Below, piece by piece: positions 45,917 to 54,251 of a stretch of DNA of 64,000 bases. Both the position numbers and the translations under genes were made by a program. The stretch spans positions 1-64,000 of the forward strand of contig NZ_SGJB01000007.1 of the NCBI RefSeq assembly GCF_006861675.1. The letters are read 5' to 3'. This DNA is from Peptacetobacter hominis (lineage in GTDB: Bacteria > Bacillota > Clostridia > Peptostreptococcales > Peptostreptococcaceae). How positions within the stretch are numbered: position 1 is the stretch's first letter; every line of letters begins with the position of its first letter. The notes below the pieces were generated by a model that was given only the letters and a program-made list of their open reading frames with translations, searched no databases and was not told the DNA's origin.

Positions 45917-47077
45917 CTACCTACCCACCTTTTCAAAAGAAGAATCATTTGAATTTTGTAGATTAAAAATTTTTGCATCAAATAGTATACTTTGATTTTT
46001 TCTATCGATAACTTCTAATTTAGATAAATTTGATTTATTTGCAGTTGCACTATATGAAAATACATATATTCTATCATTTTCTATATAAAAACTTAGTAAT
46101 GTATCCGGTTTTCTTTCCATGCAATCAATTTGGGATTCTGTAAATTCCATACTGTTTAGATCTATGTCTATTATTCTAAAATCATTGACTGTATCTTTTA
46201 TATCAGTATATATTGCTCCTTCAAGTATGTGTAACTTATCTTCTTGATAAGAAAACCGTATTTCTGTTGCATTTTGTAAAATTTTACAATCAAAAGATTT
46301 ATTTTTATTTATATCGTATTTACATATATAAATTTCAGATAACGGTTGCACCTCGTCAGAATTTATTTTTTTCTCCATAATATAGCACAAGTACCCTCTT
46401 TCATCAGTTCCATCTACCTCTGAAAACAATACTGACTCATATTTCTTATCAGCAACAACCTCTCTTCCTGAAATTTTGTCTATACTCATGTCATTTGAAT
46501 TTATTTTAAAAATACACAGACTCTTATTACCTTTAGTATTGTTATATGAAATAATAAAATATATATTTGATTTCTCAACATGAACTCCGTTTATCTCTGG
46601 TATTTCATATTCAAGGATATCATTTAATGAAATATTTATTTCTGTTTCCTCTAAATTTCTTTTGTCAAACTTGTTAGAATCAATCTCTTTTGTATAATTA
46701 ATTCTTTTCATTTTTGTATTTCCAGTATATACATATATTTTATATTGCCCACTATTTGTTTCTGAATTGCTGAAAGCTATAGCGGGAATTTTTTTACCTG
46801 CTTGACCGGATATTCTATATATACTACTATTATCTGTTATATTTTCACTTTTTATCTTAGAGTGCGCATTTAGACCGGTTTTATCTATAATGTATTCTCT
46901 TTCAAAATTTTTCCCTAATTTAACATCTTCTATTTTTAAAGCAATATTACCCATTTTGTTAATATTCCCATTTTGTGTAACTATTTTTGCATCGGTTTCT
47001 CTACTTGAAAAAATAAACATAAAACCTATTAGTATTAGCAATATATATACACATACGTGATTTATTTTTAATTTCAT
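45917..47077 (-). CDS. Membrane-anchored exoprotein B of the ABC cluster
   Basis: A 386-residue protein with one N-terminal hydrophobic anchor (about 8-22, VYILLILIGFMFIFSS) and a long extracellular beta-rich region (IYVYTGNTKMKRINY, YLCYIMEKKINSDEVQPLSEIYICKYD). It has no lipobox cysteine and no enzyme motif. A shared NKMGNIALK motif after the anchor and a similar C-terminal strand order make it a distant paralogue of the 43939-45120 product. It sits between the two permease genes. It may receive or gate the substrate outside the cell, but nothing in the sequence proves this. Confidence 0.65.
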   Translation of the reverse strand: MKLKINHVCVYILLILIGFMFIFSSRETDAKIVTQNGNINKMGNIALKIEDVKLGKNFEREYIIDKTGLNAHSKIKSENITDNSSIYRISGQAGKKIPAIAFSNSETNSGQYKIYVYTGNTKMKRINYTKEIDSNKFDKRNLEETEINISLNDILEYEIPEINGVHVEKSNIYFIISYNNTKGNKSLCIFKINSNDMSIDKISGREVVADKKYESVLFSEVDGTDERGYLCYIMEKKINSDEVQPLSEIYICKYDINKNKSFDCKILQNATEIRFSYQEDKLHILEGAIYTDIKDTVNDFRIIDIDLNSMEFTESQIDCMERKPDTLLSFYIENDRIYVFSYSATANKSNLSKLEVIDRKNQSILFDAKIFNLQNSNDSSFEKVGR

Positions 47078-47089
47078 ATCGATTCCCCC

Positions 47090-47917
47090 TTATAATTCTA
47101 GTTTTTTCTCTATAAGTAAATAAGATAAAACTGCAGAAATTATGCTAAATATAATTGATAAAATTATTCTTACTACTATAATATTGCTAGTTATTCCTGT
47201 CAAAATAAAAATATTATAAATAAATTTGTCCATTACTTTGATGGGAATATTAAGAGAAGCGTATGTAAGAATAGCTATAGATACCACAAACACATAAGAA
47301 TTAGATCTAAATACCATAAATATAATTGAACAAAGAGAAAGTAATGAAATTATACAAAGAAGATAAAAAATATTTTCAATAATAAAATCTCCTATATATA
47401 TATTTAAGAACATTATCTTTGGCATACTTATAATATCCTCTCTAAGATTTGTTTTTATTACCTCAACTTTCGATGATGCTATGAAATAGAATATATTTTT
47501 TGCTGCATATATAGAGATAATCTGAGTAAAAACCACTGAATTTACAAAAATAATTGAATTTATCAATTTTGATATATAAATATTTATTTTTGATATAGGA
47601 AGAGTCATTATAGTTAAAATAGATTCATTTTTTTCATATAATCCTATGACCCAAGACATGACTGTATATGCAGTAGCCCCAAATATACTTATTGCAGAAA
47701 TAAAAAGTATATAAACATTTTCATAGAAAATATCTGAAAATACAATTCCTTCTTTATGAGTAAAAGGGTTTATTACATTTATATTTTTGTCTATAAATAT
47801 AAATGTGCATATCACTATGAAAATAAATGTAAGTATAGCAGTTATTAGATTATATAATATATAAACATTAAAATTCTTTCTAAAATCCAGGTTTAAAACA
47901 GTAATGAATTTACTCAT
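47090..47917 (-). CDS. ABC transporter permease subunit A (six-helix)
   Basis: A 275-residue membrane protein with six predicted helices. After helix 2 comes AYTVMSWVIGLYEKNESILTIMTLPISKINIYISKLINS, the element that contacts the ATPase and is typical of ABC-2 permeases. The order and length resemble YtrC/YtrD of the Bacillus ytr operon. Its start overlaps the ATPase stop by 8 bp, so the two are translated together. A second permease of the same kind is encoded further down the operon. Confidence 0.78.
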   Translation of the reverse strand: MSKFITVLNLDFRKNFNVYILYNLITAILTFIFIVICTFIFIDKNINVINPFTHKEGIVFSDIFYENVYILFISAISIFGATAYTVMSWVIGLYEKNESILTIMTLPISKINIYISKLINSIIFVNSVVFTQIISIYAAKNIFYFIASSKVEVIKTNLREDIISMPKIMFLNIYIGDFIIENIFYLLCIISLLSLCSIIFMVFRSNSYVFVVSIAILTYASLNIPIKVMDKFIYNIFILTGITSNIIVVRIILSIIFSIISAVLSYLLIEKKLEL

Positions 47918-48626
47918 TTGAATACACCTCTCTCATCTTATCTAGAATCGATATATTCTCTAACTCCCTCAGTTCTTCTGCGTTTATTTTTAAAACTACT
48001 TTTCCATCGTCTACAAAAAAGACATCATCTACAATATTTTCAATCTCGGATATTTCATGAGTAGTTATCACAATAGCTTGATTTTCATCCATATATTTAG
48101 GAATCATTCCTACAAACTCTTCGCGTTTCAAAAAATCTATTCCAGAAAAAGGTTCATCAAGAAGCAGATATTTAGCTCCCTGAGAAAATCCGATAATCAA
48201 CTTTATCCTTGCCATATTTCCCTTCGAAAGATTATTCATTATATAATTTTTATCAAGACCAAAAATATCAATCATTTCATATGCTCTTTTCATATCCCAG
48301 TTTTTATAAAAAAAATCCATAAACTCGAAAGTTTCCTTTATGCTCATCCCGGAAAAATAACTATCTATATCAGGAATAAAAGAAAGTATATTGTATGTAT
48401 CTTTTGATATTTTCTTTCCATCAACTAAGACTATTCCCATATCAGGCTTTAGTAATCCTGCCATAGTCTTCAGAATACTTGTTTTCCCCGCTCCATTTAT
48501 GCCAAGTATCGCTGTTATCTTTCCAGTTTCTATTTCTATATTTATATCATCAAGTACATTAAATTTCTTATATCCAAACTTATTTATTCTTTTAAATGAT
48601 TTGCTTACATTTTTTAATTCAATCAT
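47910..48626 (-). CDS. ABC transporter ATP-binding protein (YtrB/BcrA-like)
   Basis: A 238-residue ATPase. It has Walker A GINGAGKTS, Q-loop FIPDIDSYF, the signature motif LSKGNMARIKL (the classical LSGGQ is replaced by LSKGN, as in the YtrB/BcrA group), Walker B YLLLDEPFSGID and the switch histidine in VITTHEISE. It powers export or import through the two permeases that follow. A GTG at 48641 overlaps the ribosome site region, so the ATG at 48626, after GGAGG, is used. The GntR gene ends 17 bp upstream. Confidence 0.92.
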   Translation of the reverse strand: MIELKNVSKSFKRINKFGYKKFNVLDDINIEIETGKITAILGINGAGKTSILKTMAGLLKPDMGIVLVDGKKISKDTYNILSFIPDIDSYFSGMSIKETFEFMDFFYKNWDMKRAYEMIDIFGLDKNYIMNNLSKGNMARIKLIIGFSQGAKYLLLDEPFSGIDFLKREEFVGMIPKYMDENQAIVITTHEISEIENIVDDVFFVDDGKVVLKINAEELRELENISILDKMREVYSNE

Positions 48627-48643
48627 AAAAATATCCTCCACTT

Positions 48644-49006
48644 TTATTTATCATAAAATTTATCTATAATCTGAATTACTTCTTCTTTAGATACATTGAT
48701 AGATTTCATTTCTTGTATAAAACTCTTCAGTGATTCGCTTATAAGTTCTTCTTTTAGAGCAGATATAATTCTATTGTCAGTAGTTATACTACTCTGATGA
48801 TTTTTATAGGTAACAATAAGACCTATATTATTCATCTCTTTATATGCCTTTTGAACAGTGTTAAGATTTATTTTCATTGATGACGCCATCTCCCTTCTCG
48901 AAGGAATTTCATCCCCAGGTTTAAGTTCTCCTATTATAATTTGTCTTTTTATATATTTTATAATCTGAAGATATATAGGAGATGATGAATCGATTGTAAA
49001 ATACAT
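48644..49006 (-). CDS. GntR family regulator, YtrA subfamily
   Basis: A 120-residue protein: an N-terminal winged helix (SSPIYLQIIKYIKRQIIIGELKPGDEIPSRREMASSMKINLNTVQKAYKEMNNIGLI) and a short C-terminal helical region of about 50 residues with no ligand domain, as in YtrA. The start is the ATG at 49006 after AAAGGAGG; the frame stays open upstream but runs through the operator. YtrA-like proteins repress their own ABC operon, and two near-identical palindromes lie upstream of this gene, one across the promoter. Induction by cell-wall-active or membrane-active agents is known for ytr operons but not shown here. Confidence 0.88.
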   Translation of the reverse strand: MYFTIDSSSPIYLQIIKYIKRQIIIGELKPGDEIPSRREMASSMKINLNTVQKAYKEMNNIGLIVTYKNHQSSITTDNRIISALKEELISESLKSFIQEMKSINVSKEEVIQIIDKFYDK

Positions 49007-49026
49007 AGATCCTCCTTTCGCCCCAA

Positions 49027-49050
49027 AGTGTATTATGTGCATAGTACACT
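49027..49050. promoter_or_regulatory. GntR (YtrA-type) operator 1 over the operon promoter
   Basis: The palindrome AGTGTAtTATG...CATAgTACACT (24 bp, one central asymmetry) overlaps a minus-strand promoter: ATGACA, a 17-bp spacer, then TAATAC at 49035-49030. A bound repressor would cover the spacer and the -10. Confidence 0.75.
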
Positions 49051-49090
49051 TTTGTCATAAATATCTTTTTTAATAGAAGACATAAAAAAT

Positions 49091-49132
49091 TACCTTCTAA
49101 GTGTATTATATGCATAGTACACCCAGAAGGTA
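49091..49132 (-). terminator. Terminator of the fur-like gene enclosing operator 2
   Basis: TACCTTCT and AGAAGGTA form the outer stem, and the palindrome within extends it to at least 15 continuous base pairs with two G-T pairs. Leftward it ends in ATTTTTTATG. It lies 36 bases past the fur-like stop codon, so it can terminate that gene before the GntR operon. Confidence 0.75.
49100..49123. promoter_or_regulatory. GntR (YtrA-type) operator 2
   Basis: A near-exact copy of operator 1 (AGTGTATTATaTGCATAGTACAC core), centred 73 bp upstream of it, which is close to seven helical turns. It lies inside the terminator hairpin of the upstream gene. Confidence 0.7.
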
Positions 49133-49167
49133 AAGTTACAGAAATGTAATATTTAGGTTATAAAATA

Positions 49168-49599
49168 TTATAAATTAGTGTTTATACATCTAATTTCAAG
49201 ATTCTCGTCATATCCTTTATCTATAAGAAACTTTTTCATTACCAATTTTAAATCACAGCATTCAAGCTCTATAATCTCACCTGTAGAAAGGACAACCTCA
49301 CATCTGCTACATATATTGTAAATATCTGGTTCAGAAAATGTAAATTTCTCATTTTCATCTATTATACCAGCCTCCTGAAGTATTCTTATAAATCTATATA
49401 CTGTAGCAAGACCTATACTTCTATCCTTCTTCTTTGATGAATAATATATTTCTTTTATAACTAAGCTATCTTCTTCTAGTATTGTCTCTAATATCAGTTT
49501 TCTTTGAAAGGTTATCCTATATCCTTTATTTTTAAGTTCTTCCAATATTATTGAAGTAAGTTTTTCTCTATTTGCAATGGTCAATTTTCCGTGAAACAA
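49168..49599 (-). CDS. Fur family transcriptional regulator with an atypical metal site
   Basis: A 143-residue Fur/PerR-like protein. The winged helix includes GYRITFQRKLILETILEE and IGLATVYRFIRILQEAGII. The C-terminal domain keeps one CxxC (CSRCEVV, near 92-95). The usual HxH ligands just before that pair are replaced by DIYNI, and the second C-terminal CxxC is reduced to one cysteine (EIRCINTNL). Classical iron or peroxide sensing is therefore doubtful. The start is a TTG at 49599, 8 bases after GGAG. It precedes the GntR-ABC operon, from which its terminator separates it. Confidence 0.82.
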   Translation of the reverse strand: MFHGKLTIANREKLTSIILEELKNKGYRITFQRKLILETILEEDSLVIKEIYYSSKKKDRSIGLATVYRFIRILQEAGIIDENEKFTFSEPDIYNICSRCEVVLSTGEIIELECCDLKLVMKKFLIDKGYDENLEIRCINTNL

Positions 49600-49744
49600 T
49601 CTACCATCTCCTTTTTAAAAGTGATTTTTATTATCATATATAAATTATAATCATCATTCCCTCTATAGTCAATACTCTAATAAAATAAGAATATAAATTT
49701 AATATAATTGTATTCTCATAATCACTATTTTTCATATAATAATA

Positions 49745-49776
49745 AAAAGCCTAGTATTATTGTATACCAAGCTTTT
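49745..49776 (-). terminator. Weak terminator after the PTS IIB gene
   Basis: AAAAGC / GCTTTT outer arms with a broken inner stem (GTAT/ATAC). Leftward it is followed by TATT. Confidence 0.45.
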
Positions 49777-49801
49777 ATTAGTCAACTATTTATAGATCAA
49801 T

Positions 49802-50110
49802 TTATTTTCCACAAAGTTCAAGAGCAAGATTTAAAGTGGCATGACCATCACAAGATCCAAATTTTACCATATCAATAAGTTCTATAACCATATTTTCTGA
49901 TGCTTTTTCTTTTATTTCTGATTCATATGCAGCAAGCTGCGGACTTAAAAGCATAACATCAAAATCAGCTTCTTCTATCTTTTTATCTATTTCCGGTTTT
50001 CCTATAGCTTCTATAGAACATTCTATTCCTCTTGATTCAGCTTCCTTTTTCATTCTATCTACAAGTATAGATGTAGATAATCCTCCTGTACAAGCAACTA
50101 TTATATTCAT
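49802..50110 (-). CDS. PTS lactose/cellobiose-type IIB protein
   Basis: A 102-residue single-domain IIB. The phospho-cysteine loop is ACTGGLSTSILVDRM near residues 7-21 (Cys8), and the second strand/loop DVMLLSPQLAAYESEI is typical of the Lac/Cel IIB family. It would carry phosphate from IIA to the sugar during uptake. No IIA, IIC or glycosidase gene is adjacent, so it is an orphan that may serve a system elsewhere or have a regulatory role. Start ATG 6 bases after GGAGG. Confidence 0.85.
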   Translation of the reverse strand: MNIIVACTGGLSTSILVDRMKKEAESRGIECSIEAIGKPEIDKKIEEADFDVMLLSPQLAAYESEIKEKASENMVIELIDMVKFGSCDGHATLNLALELCGK

Positions 50111-50162
50111 TCATTTCCTCCAAAATATATCAATAATAATATTTATTATATTACTGTTTTTT

Positions 50163-50501
50163 TTAGCCTGTCAATATATTATTTTTATCAATATATACTA
50201 TTTCTATGTTTTTTTTATTCATAAAATCTTTTACTAACAGTTCTGGGTTTTCTATAATTAAAAGTTTTTTATTTCTACTCATCTGCTTAATAAAAGCTTC
50301 TAATTTCATAGCATTTGATTTGCTTTCAGACAAAAACAATGCTTCCAATGATTTATACTTTCTACTTTTTGTGTACTTACAATTTATACCTTTTTTATGC
50401 TCTTTTATTCTTCTTTTTATATCAGTAGTATATCCTGTATAAAGACTATTATCTGCACATCTTATTATGTATGTATAAAATCCTGTTTTATAATTTTCCA
50501 T
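50163..50501 (-). CDS. GIY-YIG nuclease-domain protein (UPF0213 type)
   Basis: A 112-residue protein with YTYIIRCADNSLYTGYTTDIKRRIKEHKKG (about 10-38): the GIY-YIG motif in the YTY/YTG form, the arginine of the second motif and the EHK pair. A glutamate in LEAFIK completes the usual site. UPF0213 members are stand-alone domains that may process DNA ends or repair intermediates; no target is known. The start is the ATG at 50501, 7 bases after AAAGG; a TTG at 50507 is too close to the ribosome site. It overlaps the Nudix gene by 14 bp. Confidence 0.85.
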   Translation of the reverse strand: MENYKTGFYTYIIRCADNSLYTGYTTDIKRRIKEHKKGINCKYTKSRKYKSLEALFLSESKSNAMKLEAFIKQMSRNKKLLIIENPELLVKDFMNKKNIEIVYIDKNNILTG

Positions 50502-51084
50502 ACACAAACCTTTGAAGAATTAAATATGCTTTTACATCCATTTTTCTATTACTTTTTAGCATTTCTTCAGCTTCTTTTTTATCTATAAGAAAAGTTTCTA
50601 TATCTTCATTTTCTTCAAGAAAATCTTTGCTTACTTCTCCGTTACATTTGCAGTATACAAATGCACATGATTCATCTGTCATACCTGGAGAGAGATACAC
50701 TTTATCAATGCTTTCATCACTATTTATGGATACAAGATTTAAACCGGTTTCCTCAAAAAGTTCTCTCTTTACAGAATTATAAATATCCTCTCCCGGATCT
50801 ATAAGTCCTGCAGGAAGAGAATATACATAATCATTAATTGGAACTCTATATTCTTTTATAATTACAAGTTTGTCTAAATCCTCATGTACAGCAACTATAA
50901 CTACAGCATCTGCACTGTCTTCTTTTTTGTTAAAATATATGTCTCTAAGAGTTTTCTCATCTTTTCTAGAAGCTAACATCCATGTTTTAGTATTTTTTAC
51001 TTTATTTTCGTATTTAAGCTCATACATACTCAGAAATTTTGTACAACTAACAGATTTTATATCTTTTACTCTTCTTATTCTCAT
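50488..51084 (-). CDS. Nudix hydrolase, ADP-ribose pyrophosphatase-like
   Basis: A 198-residue Nudix enzyme. The Nudix box runs from GLIDPGEDIYNSVKRE to LFEETGL (about 92-114), matching Gx5Ex7REUxEExGU. The upstream VVIVAVHEDLDKLVIIKEYRVPINDYVYSLPAG and the downstream YLSPGMTDES resemble ADP-ribose pyrophosphatases. It probably cleaves ADP-ribose or a similar nucleoside diphosphate derivative. It is translationally linked to the GIY-YIG gene, which starts inside its last codons. Confidence 0.85.
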   Translation of the reverse strand: MRIRRVKDIKSVSCTKFLSMYELKYENKVKNTKTWMLASRKDEKTLRDIYFNKKEDSADAVVIVAVHEDLDKLVIIKEYRVPINDYVYSLPAGLIDPGEDIYNSVKRELFEETGLNLVSINSDESIDKVYLSPGMTDESCAFVYCKCNGEVSKDFLEENEDIETFLIDKKEAEEMLKSNRKMDVKAYLILQRFVYGKL

Positions 51085-51182
51085 ACTTTCACCCTCTTTT
51101 CAAAAGATAATACAATCTCCTATAAATTATATCACCACAAAAAAATTATTTCTATGAATATTATATTTTTTTAAATTAAAAA

Positions 51183-51204
51183 ATGGCAGTAAATAAACTG
51201 CCAT
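51183..51204 (-). terminator. Intrinsic terminator after the BadF-type gene
   Basis: A perfect 8-bp stem ATGGCAGT / ACTGCCAT with a 6-nt loop. Leftward it is followed by TTTTTTAATTT. Confidence 0.8.
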
Positions 51205-51212
51205 CTTTTGAT

Positions 51213-51974
51213 TTATCTTTTACCATATCCTATAACAGCAGCTCCTAAAGCTCCTATTATCTGTGTATCTTCTGCAAGAAAGATATCTTTTCCCAAAATA
51301 TTGCTTATCATTTTAACTAATTCCTTACTTTTTGCAAGACCACCTGTAAAAGCTATCGTATCAACAATTTCTCCTCTTGATAACATAGAGGTAGATTTAT
51401 TAGCTATTGACTTAAGTATCCCCGCTGCTACCTGACCTGTAGATACGTTTTGAGCAAGCAAACTTACTATTTCAGACTCAGCAAATACGGTACACATACT
51501 TGATATATTTACAGGTTCATTTCCTGCTGCAAGTTCATCTATTTTTGTTATATCACTTCCAAGTATATTTGAAGTAACTTCAAGGAATCTTCCTGTACCC
51601 GCCGCACATTTATCATTCATAAGGAAGTTTGTAACATTTCCATCAGAGTCTAAATTTATAACCTTGCTGTCCTGACCTCCTATATCAAGAATAGTTCTGA
51701 CATTACTGTTTATAAAATGTATACCTTTTGTATGACATGTTATTTCAGTAACTTTTTTATCTGCAAAATCCATCACGCCTCTTCCATAACCAGTACCGAC
51801 TACTTTTTTTATTTCATTTTCATCAATACCTTCTTTTAGCTGTTCATAAACTTCCCTTGCTGTAGTCATTGGGCTCCAACCTGTAGGAACAATTATTTTT
51901 TTTATTATTTTTTCTCCATCAAATAAAACACCTTTAGTGGCAACTGATCCTGAATCAACACCTATACTATACAT
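51213..51974 (-). CDS. BadF/BadG/BcrA/BcrD-type ATPase, acyl-CoA dehydratase activase (HgdC-like)
   Basis: A 253-residue ASKHA-fold ATPase. It begins GVDSGSVATKGVLFD, has ILDIGGQDSKVI (about 101-112) and the two cluster cysteines in NDKCAAGTGRFLE and SSMCTVFAESEIVSLL, which in HgdC form a [4Fe-4S] cluster bridging two subunits. Activases of this type inject a high-energy electron into 2-hydroxyacyl-CoA dehydratases. No dehydratase is next to it, so it may serve one elsewhere or act on a different enzyme of the DUF2229 family. It stands alone with its own terminator. Confidence 0.88.
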   Translation of the reverse strand: MYSIGVDSGSVATKGVLFDGEKIIKKIIVPTGWSPMTTAREVYEQLKEGIDENEIKKVVGTGYGRGVMDFADKKVTEITCHTKGIHFINSNVRTILDIGGQDSKVINLDSDGNVTNFLMNDKCAAGTGRFLEVTSNILGSDITKIDELAAGNEPVNISSMCTVFAESEIVSLLAQNVSTGQVAAGILKSIANKSTSMLSRGEIVDTIAFTGGLAKSKELVKMISNILGKDIFLAEDTQIIGALGAAVIGYGKR

Positions 51975-52074
51975 ACTACCTCCTAAATATACCTGTTTAT
52001 ACAGATATAAATTATATGAATTTCTATTTACATTAATAATTTTATCACTTATATAAAGGTAATAACTATTTATA

Positions 52075-53100
52075 TTATCTATATTTCAATGCTTCGGGAT
52101 AGTTTTTTTCTATAATAGATATTAATTTTTCTTTTGTGGATTCCTCTGCAAAAGAATATTTTACTGAATCCAGATATATTTTAAGAAAATCAATTGTATT
52201 CATATCAAATACTTCAGAACATAATGATATTTCTTTTCCAACAGATGTATTTGATACTGTTCTATTATCTGTATTTAAAGATACAGGGATACCATAATCT
52301 ATTATTTTTTTTATTGGATGGCTTTCTATATTCTCTACAGCTTTCGTTTGAACATTACTTGTAGGACATATTTCAAGCATTATATTATTTTCTTTTACAT
52401 AATCCATAGCATCTTTATTTTTTATTATTCTAACACCATGACCTATTCTTTCTGCATGAAGTTTTTTTATTGAGTCAATTACATTTTTCCAACCAGCAGC
52501 TTCTCCTGCATGTATTGTTATATGAAATCCTGCTTTATACGCATAATCCATAGCATTTATAAACTTATCTGCAAAGCCTTCATCTTCTCCACCTGCTAAA
52601 TCTATCGCCTTCACTTTTTTACAGTTAGAATTCTTTGCCGCTTTTATAGTTTTTATGGCCTCATCTTCACTTAAATGTTTCATACAACAAACTATTATAT
52701 TAGCTTCTATATTAAAGTATTTTTCCGCCTTTAAAATACCTTCTTCAACTGCTTTTATAGCTTCCTCCTGTGAAAGCCCACCATTTGTATGCAATACTGG
52801 TGCAAATCTTATTTCAATATATTTTACATTCTCAAATACTGCATCCTCAAGTAATTCAAATGTTATTCTATTTATACTTTCACTATCCTGCATAACTTTA
52901 AGAGGTAAGTCAAATCTTTTAAGGTATTCATCAAGTGAATCACATTCTTCGGGAGCTATCAATTTTTCTTTTATCTCATCTAAGTTATACGATGGAATTT
53001 TTATTTCTTTCTTCTTTGCAAGTTCTATTATTGTTTCGGGTCTAACACTTCCATCAAGATGACAGTGTAGTTCTATCTTTGGAATATGATTCCAGTCCAT
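52075..53100 (-). CDS. add: Adenosine deaminase
   Basis: Deaminates adenosine and deoxyadenosine to inosine. The 341 residues form a metal-dependent TIM barrel: IELHCHLDGSVRPETI (zinc ligands H12, H14 region), FHITIHAGEAAGW (about 193-205), AERIGHGVRI (about 217-226), LEICPTSNVQTKAV and SLNTDNRTVSNTSV (Asp ligand). Length and motifs are normal. It starts 49 bp after the mrp stop, with a terminator between, so it may use its own promoter. Good GGAGG site. Confidence 0.95.
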   Translation of the reverse strand: MDWNHIPKIELHCHLDGSVRPETIIELAKKKEIKIPSYNLDEIKEKLIAPEECDSLDEYLKRFDLPLKVMQDSESINRITFELLEDAVFENVKYIEIRFAPVLHTNGGLSQEEAIKAVEEGILKAEKYFNIEANIIVCCMKHLSEDEAIKTIKAAKNSNCKKVKAIDLAGGEDEGFADKFINAMDYAYKAGFHITIHAGEAAGWKNVIDSIKKLHAERIGHGVRIIKNKDAMDYVKENNIMLEICPTSNVQTKAVENIESHPIKKIIDYGIPVSLNTDNRTVSNTSVGKEISLCSEVFDMNTIDFLKIYLDSVKYSFAEESTKEKLISIIEKNYPEALKYR

Positions 53101-53122
53101 TAAAACACCTCCATTTATATAA

Positions 53123-53144
53123 AAGGACCGGTATACCGGTCCTT
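53123..53144 (-). terminator. Terminator of the mrp-like gene
   Basis: A perfect 9-bp GC-rich stem AAGGACCGG / CCGGTCCTT with a TATA loop. Leftward it is followed by TTATATAAA, a weak U-tract. Confidence 0.75.
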
Positions 53145-53149
53145 AAAAA

Positions 53150-53968
53150 CTATTTTATTTTTGATATTATAGATGATACTATAGAAGATATTTTTTCATC
53201 TGTTTCAGAAACTCCATTCTGAGTTATATCTATTATAGCTTTACTCATAGGGAATTCCCCTAATAATTCAAGATTATGTTTTTTCATAAAACTATCTGTT
53301 TCTTCTCCTTCAAATAGTTTTATTTTTTTACCACAATCAGGGCATTCTATATAGCTCATATTTTCAACTACACCATATACAGGTATATTCATTTTTTTCG
53401 CCATATTTACAGCTTTTGCTACTATCATAGATACAAGATCCTGAGGAATTGAAACCATTACAGTACCACTTATTGGTATACTCTGCATAACTGTAAGAGC
53501 TACATCACCAGTTCCAGGAGGCATATCTATAAGAAGATAATCAAGTTCTCCCCATATAACATCTGAATAGAACTGTTTAACAACTCCTCCAAGTATAGGT
53601 CCTCTCCATATTACTGGTTCATTTTCATCATCCATCATAAGATTTATTGACATAAGTTTTATACCATTTGAGTTTACAACTGGATATATATTTTTACCGT
53701 CACTCATAGCTTTGGCATCTTTTACACCCATAAGTCTTGGTATACTAGGTCCTGTTATATCAGCATCAAGTATTCCTACTGAGTATCCTTCTTTTGCAAG
53801 TTCATTGGCTATAAGAGCTGTTACAGTAGACTTACCTACCCCACCTTTTCCACTCATTATACCTATGATTTTTGATATATTGTTTTTTGGATTATTTTCT
53901 ATTGCACAGCTTTCTTTTGTACTGCTGCTGCAAGTCCCTTTTGATGGACAGTTACTGCAATTTGACAT
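53150..53968 (-). CDS. mrp: Mrp/NBP35 family ATP-binding Fe-S carrier protein
   Basis: A 272-residue P-loop NTPase that may carry Fe-S clusters to target enzymes. The N-terminus has a cysteine cluster (CSNCPSKGTCSSSTKESCAIE). The deviant Walker A is MSGKGGVGKSTVTALIANEL (about 38-57), Walker B-like DYLLIDMPPGTGDV follows, and the C-terminal CPDCG pair of Mrp is in YIECPDCGKKI. The start is the ATG at 53968 after GGAGGG, not the earlier frame end. It is leftward, alone, and divergent from the Na/Pi transporter gene. Confidence 0.92.
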   Translation of the reverse strand: MSNCSNCPSKGTCSSSTKESCAIENNPKNNISKIIGIMSGKGGVGKSTVTALIANELAKEGYSVGILDADITGPSIPRLMGVKDAKAMSDGKNIYPVVNSNGIKLMSINLMMDDENEPVIWRGPILGGVVKQFYSDVIWGELDYLLIDMPPGTGDVALTVMQSIPISGTVMVSIPQDLVSMIVAKAVNMAKKMNIPVYGVVENMSYIECPDCGKKIKLFEGEETDSFMKKHNLELLGEFPMSKAIIDITQNGVSETDEKISSIVSSIISKIK

Positions 53969-54018
53969 TAGTATTCCCTCCAATTATGTTACTATTTGGC
54001 ATATGTTTAATACCTACA

Positions 54019-54047
54019 TTAATATTTTAATACAAGGTAATTGTAAA
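54019..54047 (-). promoter_or_regulatory. Likely promoter of the mrp-like gene
   Basis: On the minus strand TTTACA (54047-54042) and TATTAA (54024-54019) have a 17-bp spacer, 51 bp upstream of the start codon. In AT-rich DNA this is only moderately convincing. Confidence 0.4.
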
Positions 54048-54251
54048 GTCTATATGACTTTTAATAATAAATATTTAATATTGTTCCTATATATACACTT
54101 GTATACCTTTATATAAACTTTTTTGCTCATACGTTATTAATATAATTTTAATATTCTTAACATTTCATTTTATACTAAAAGCAAGTAATTTCAATGGTTG
54201 TAATTTGAGAGGTTAACAATTTTAATCAATTTTAAATATTTTTACATAGTT

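Noticed and set aside
53969..54251. Small gene in the 399-bp space before the Na/Pi transporter gene
   Set aside because: No open frame with a ribosome site and plausible composition; the space is accounted for by promoter elements and AT-rich DNA.
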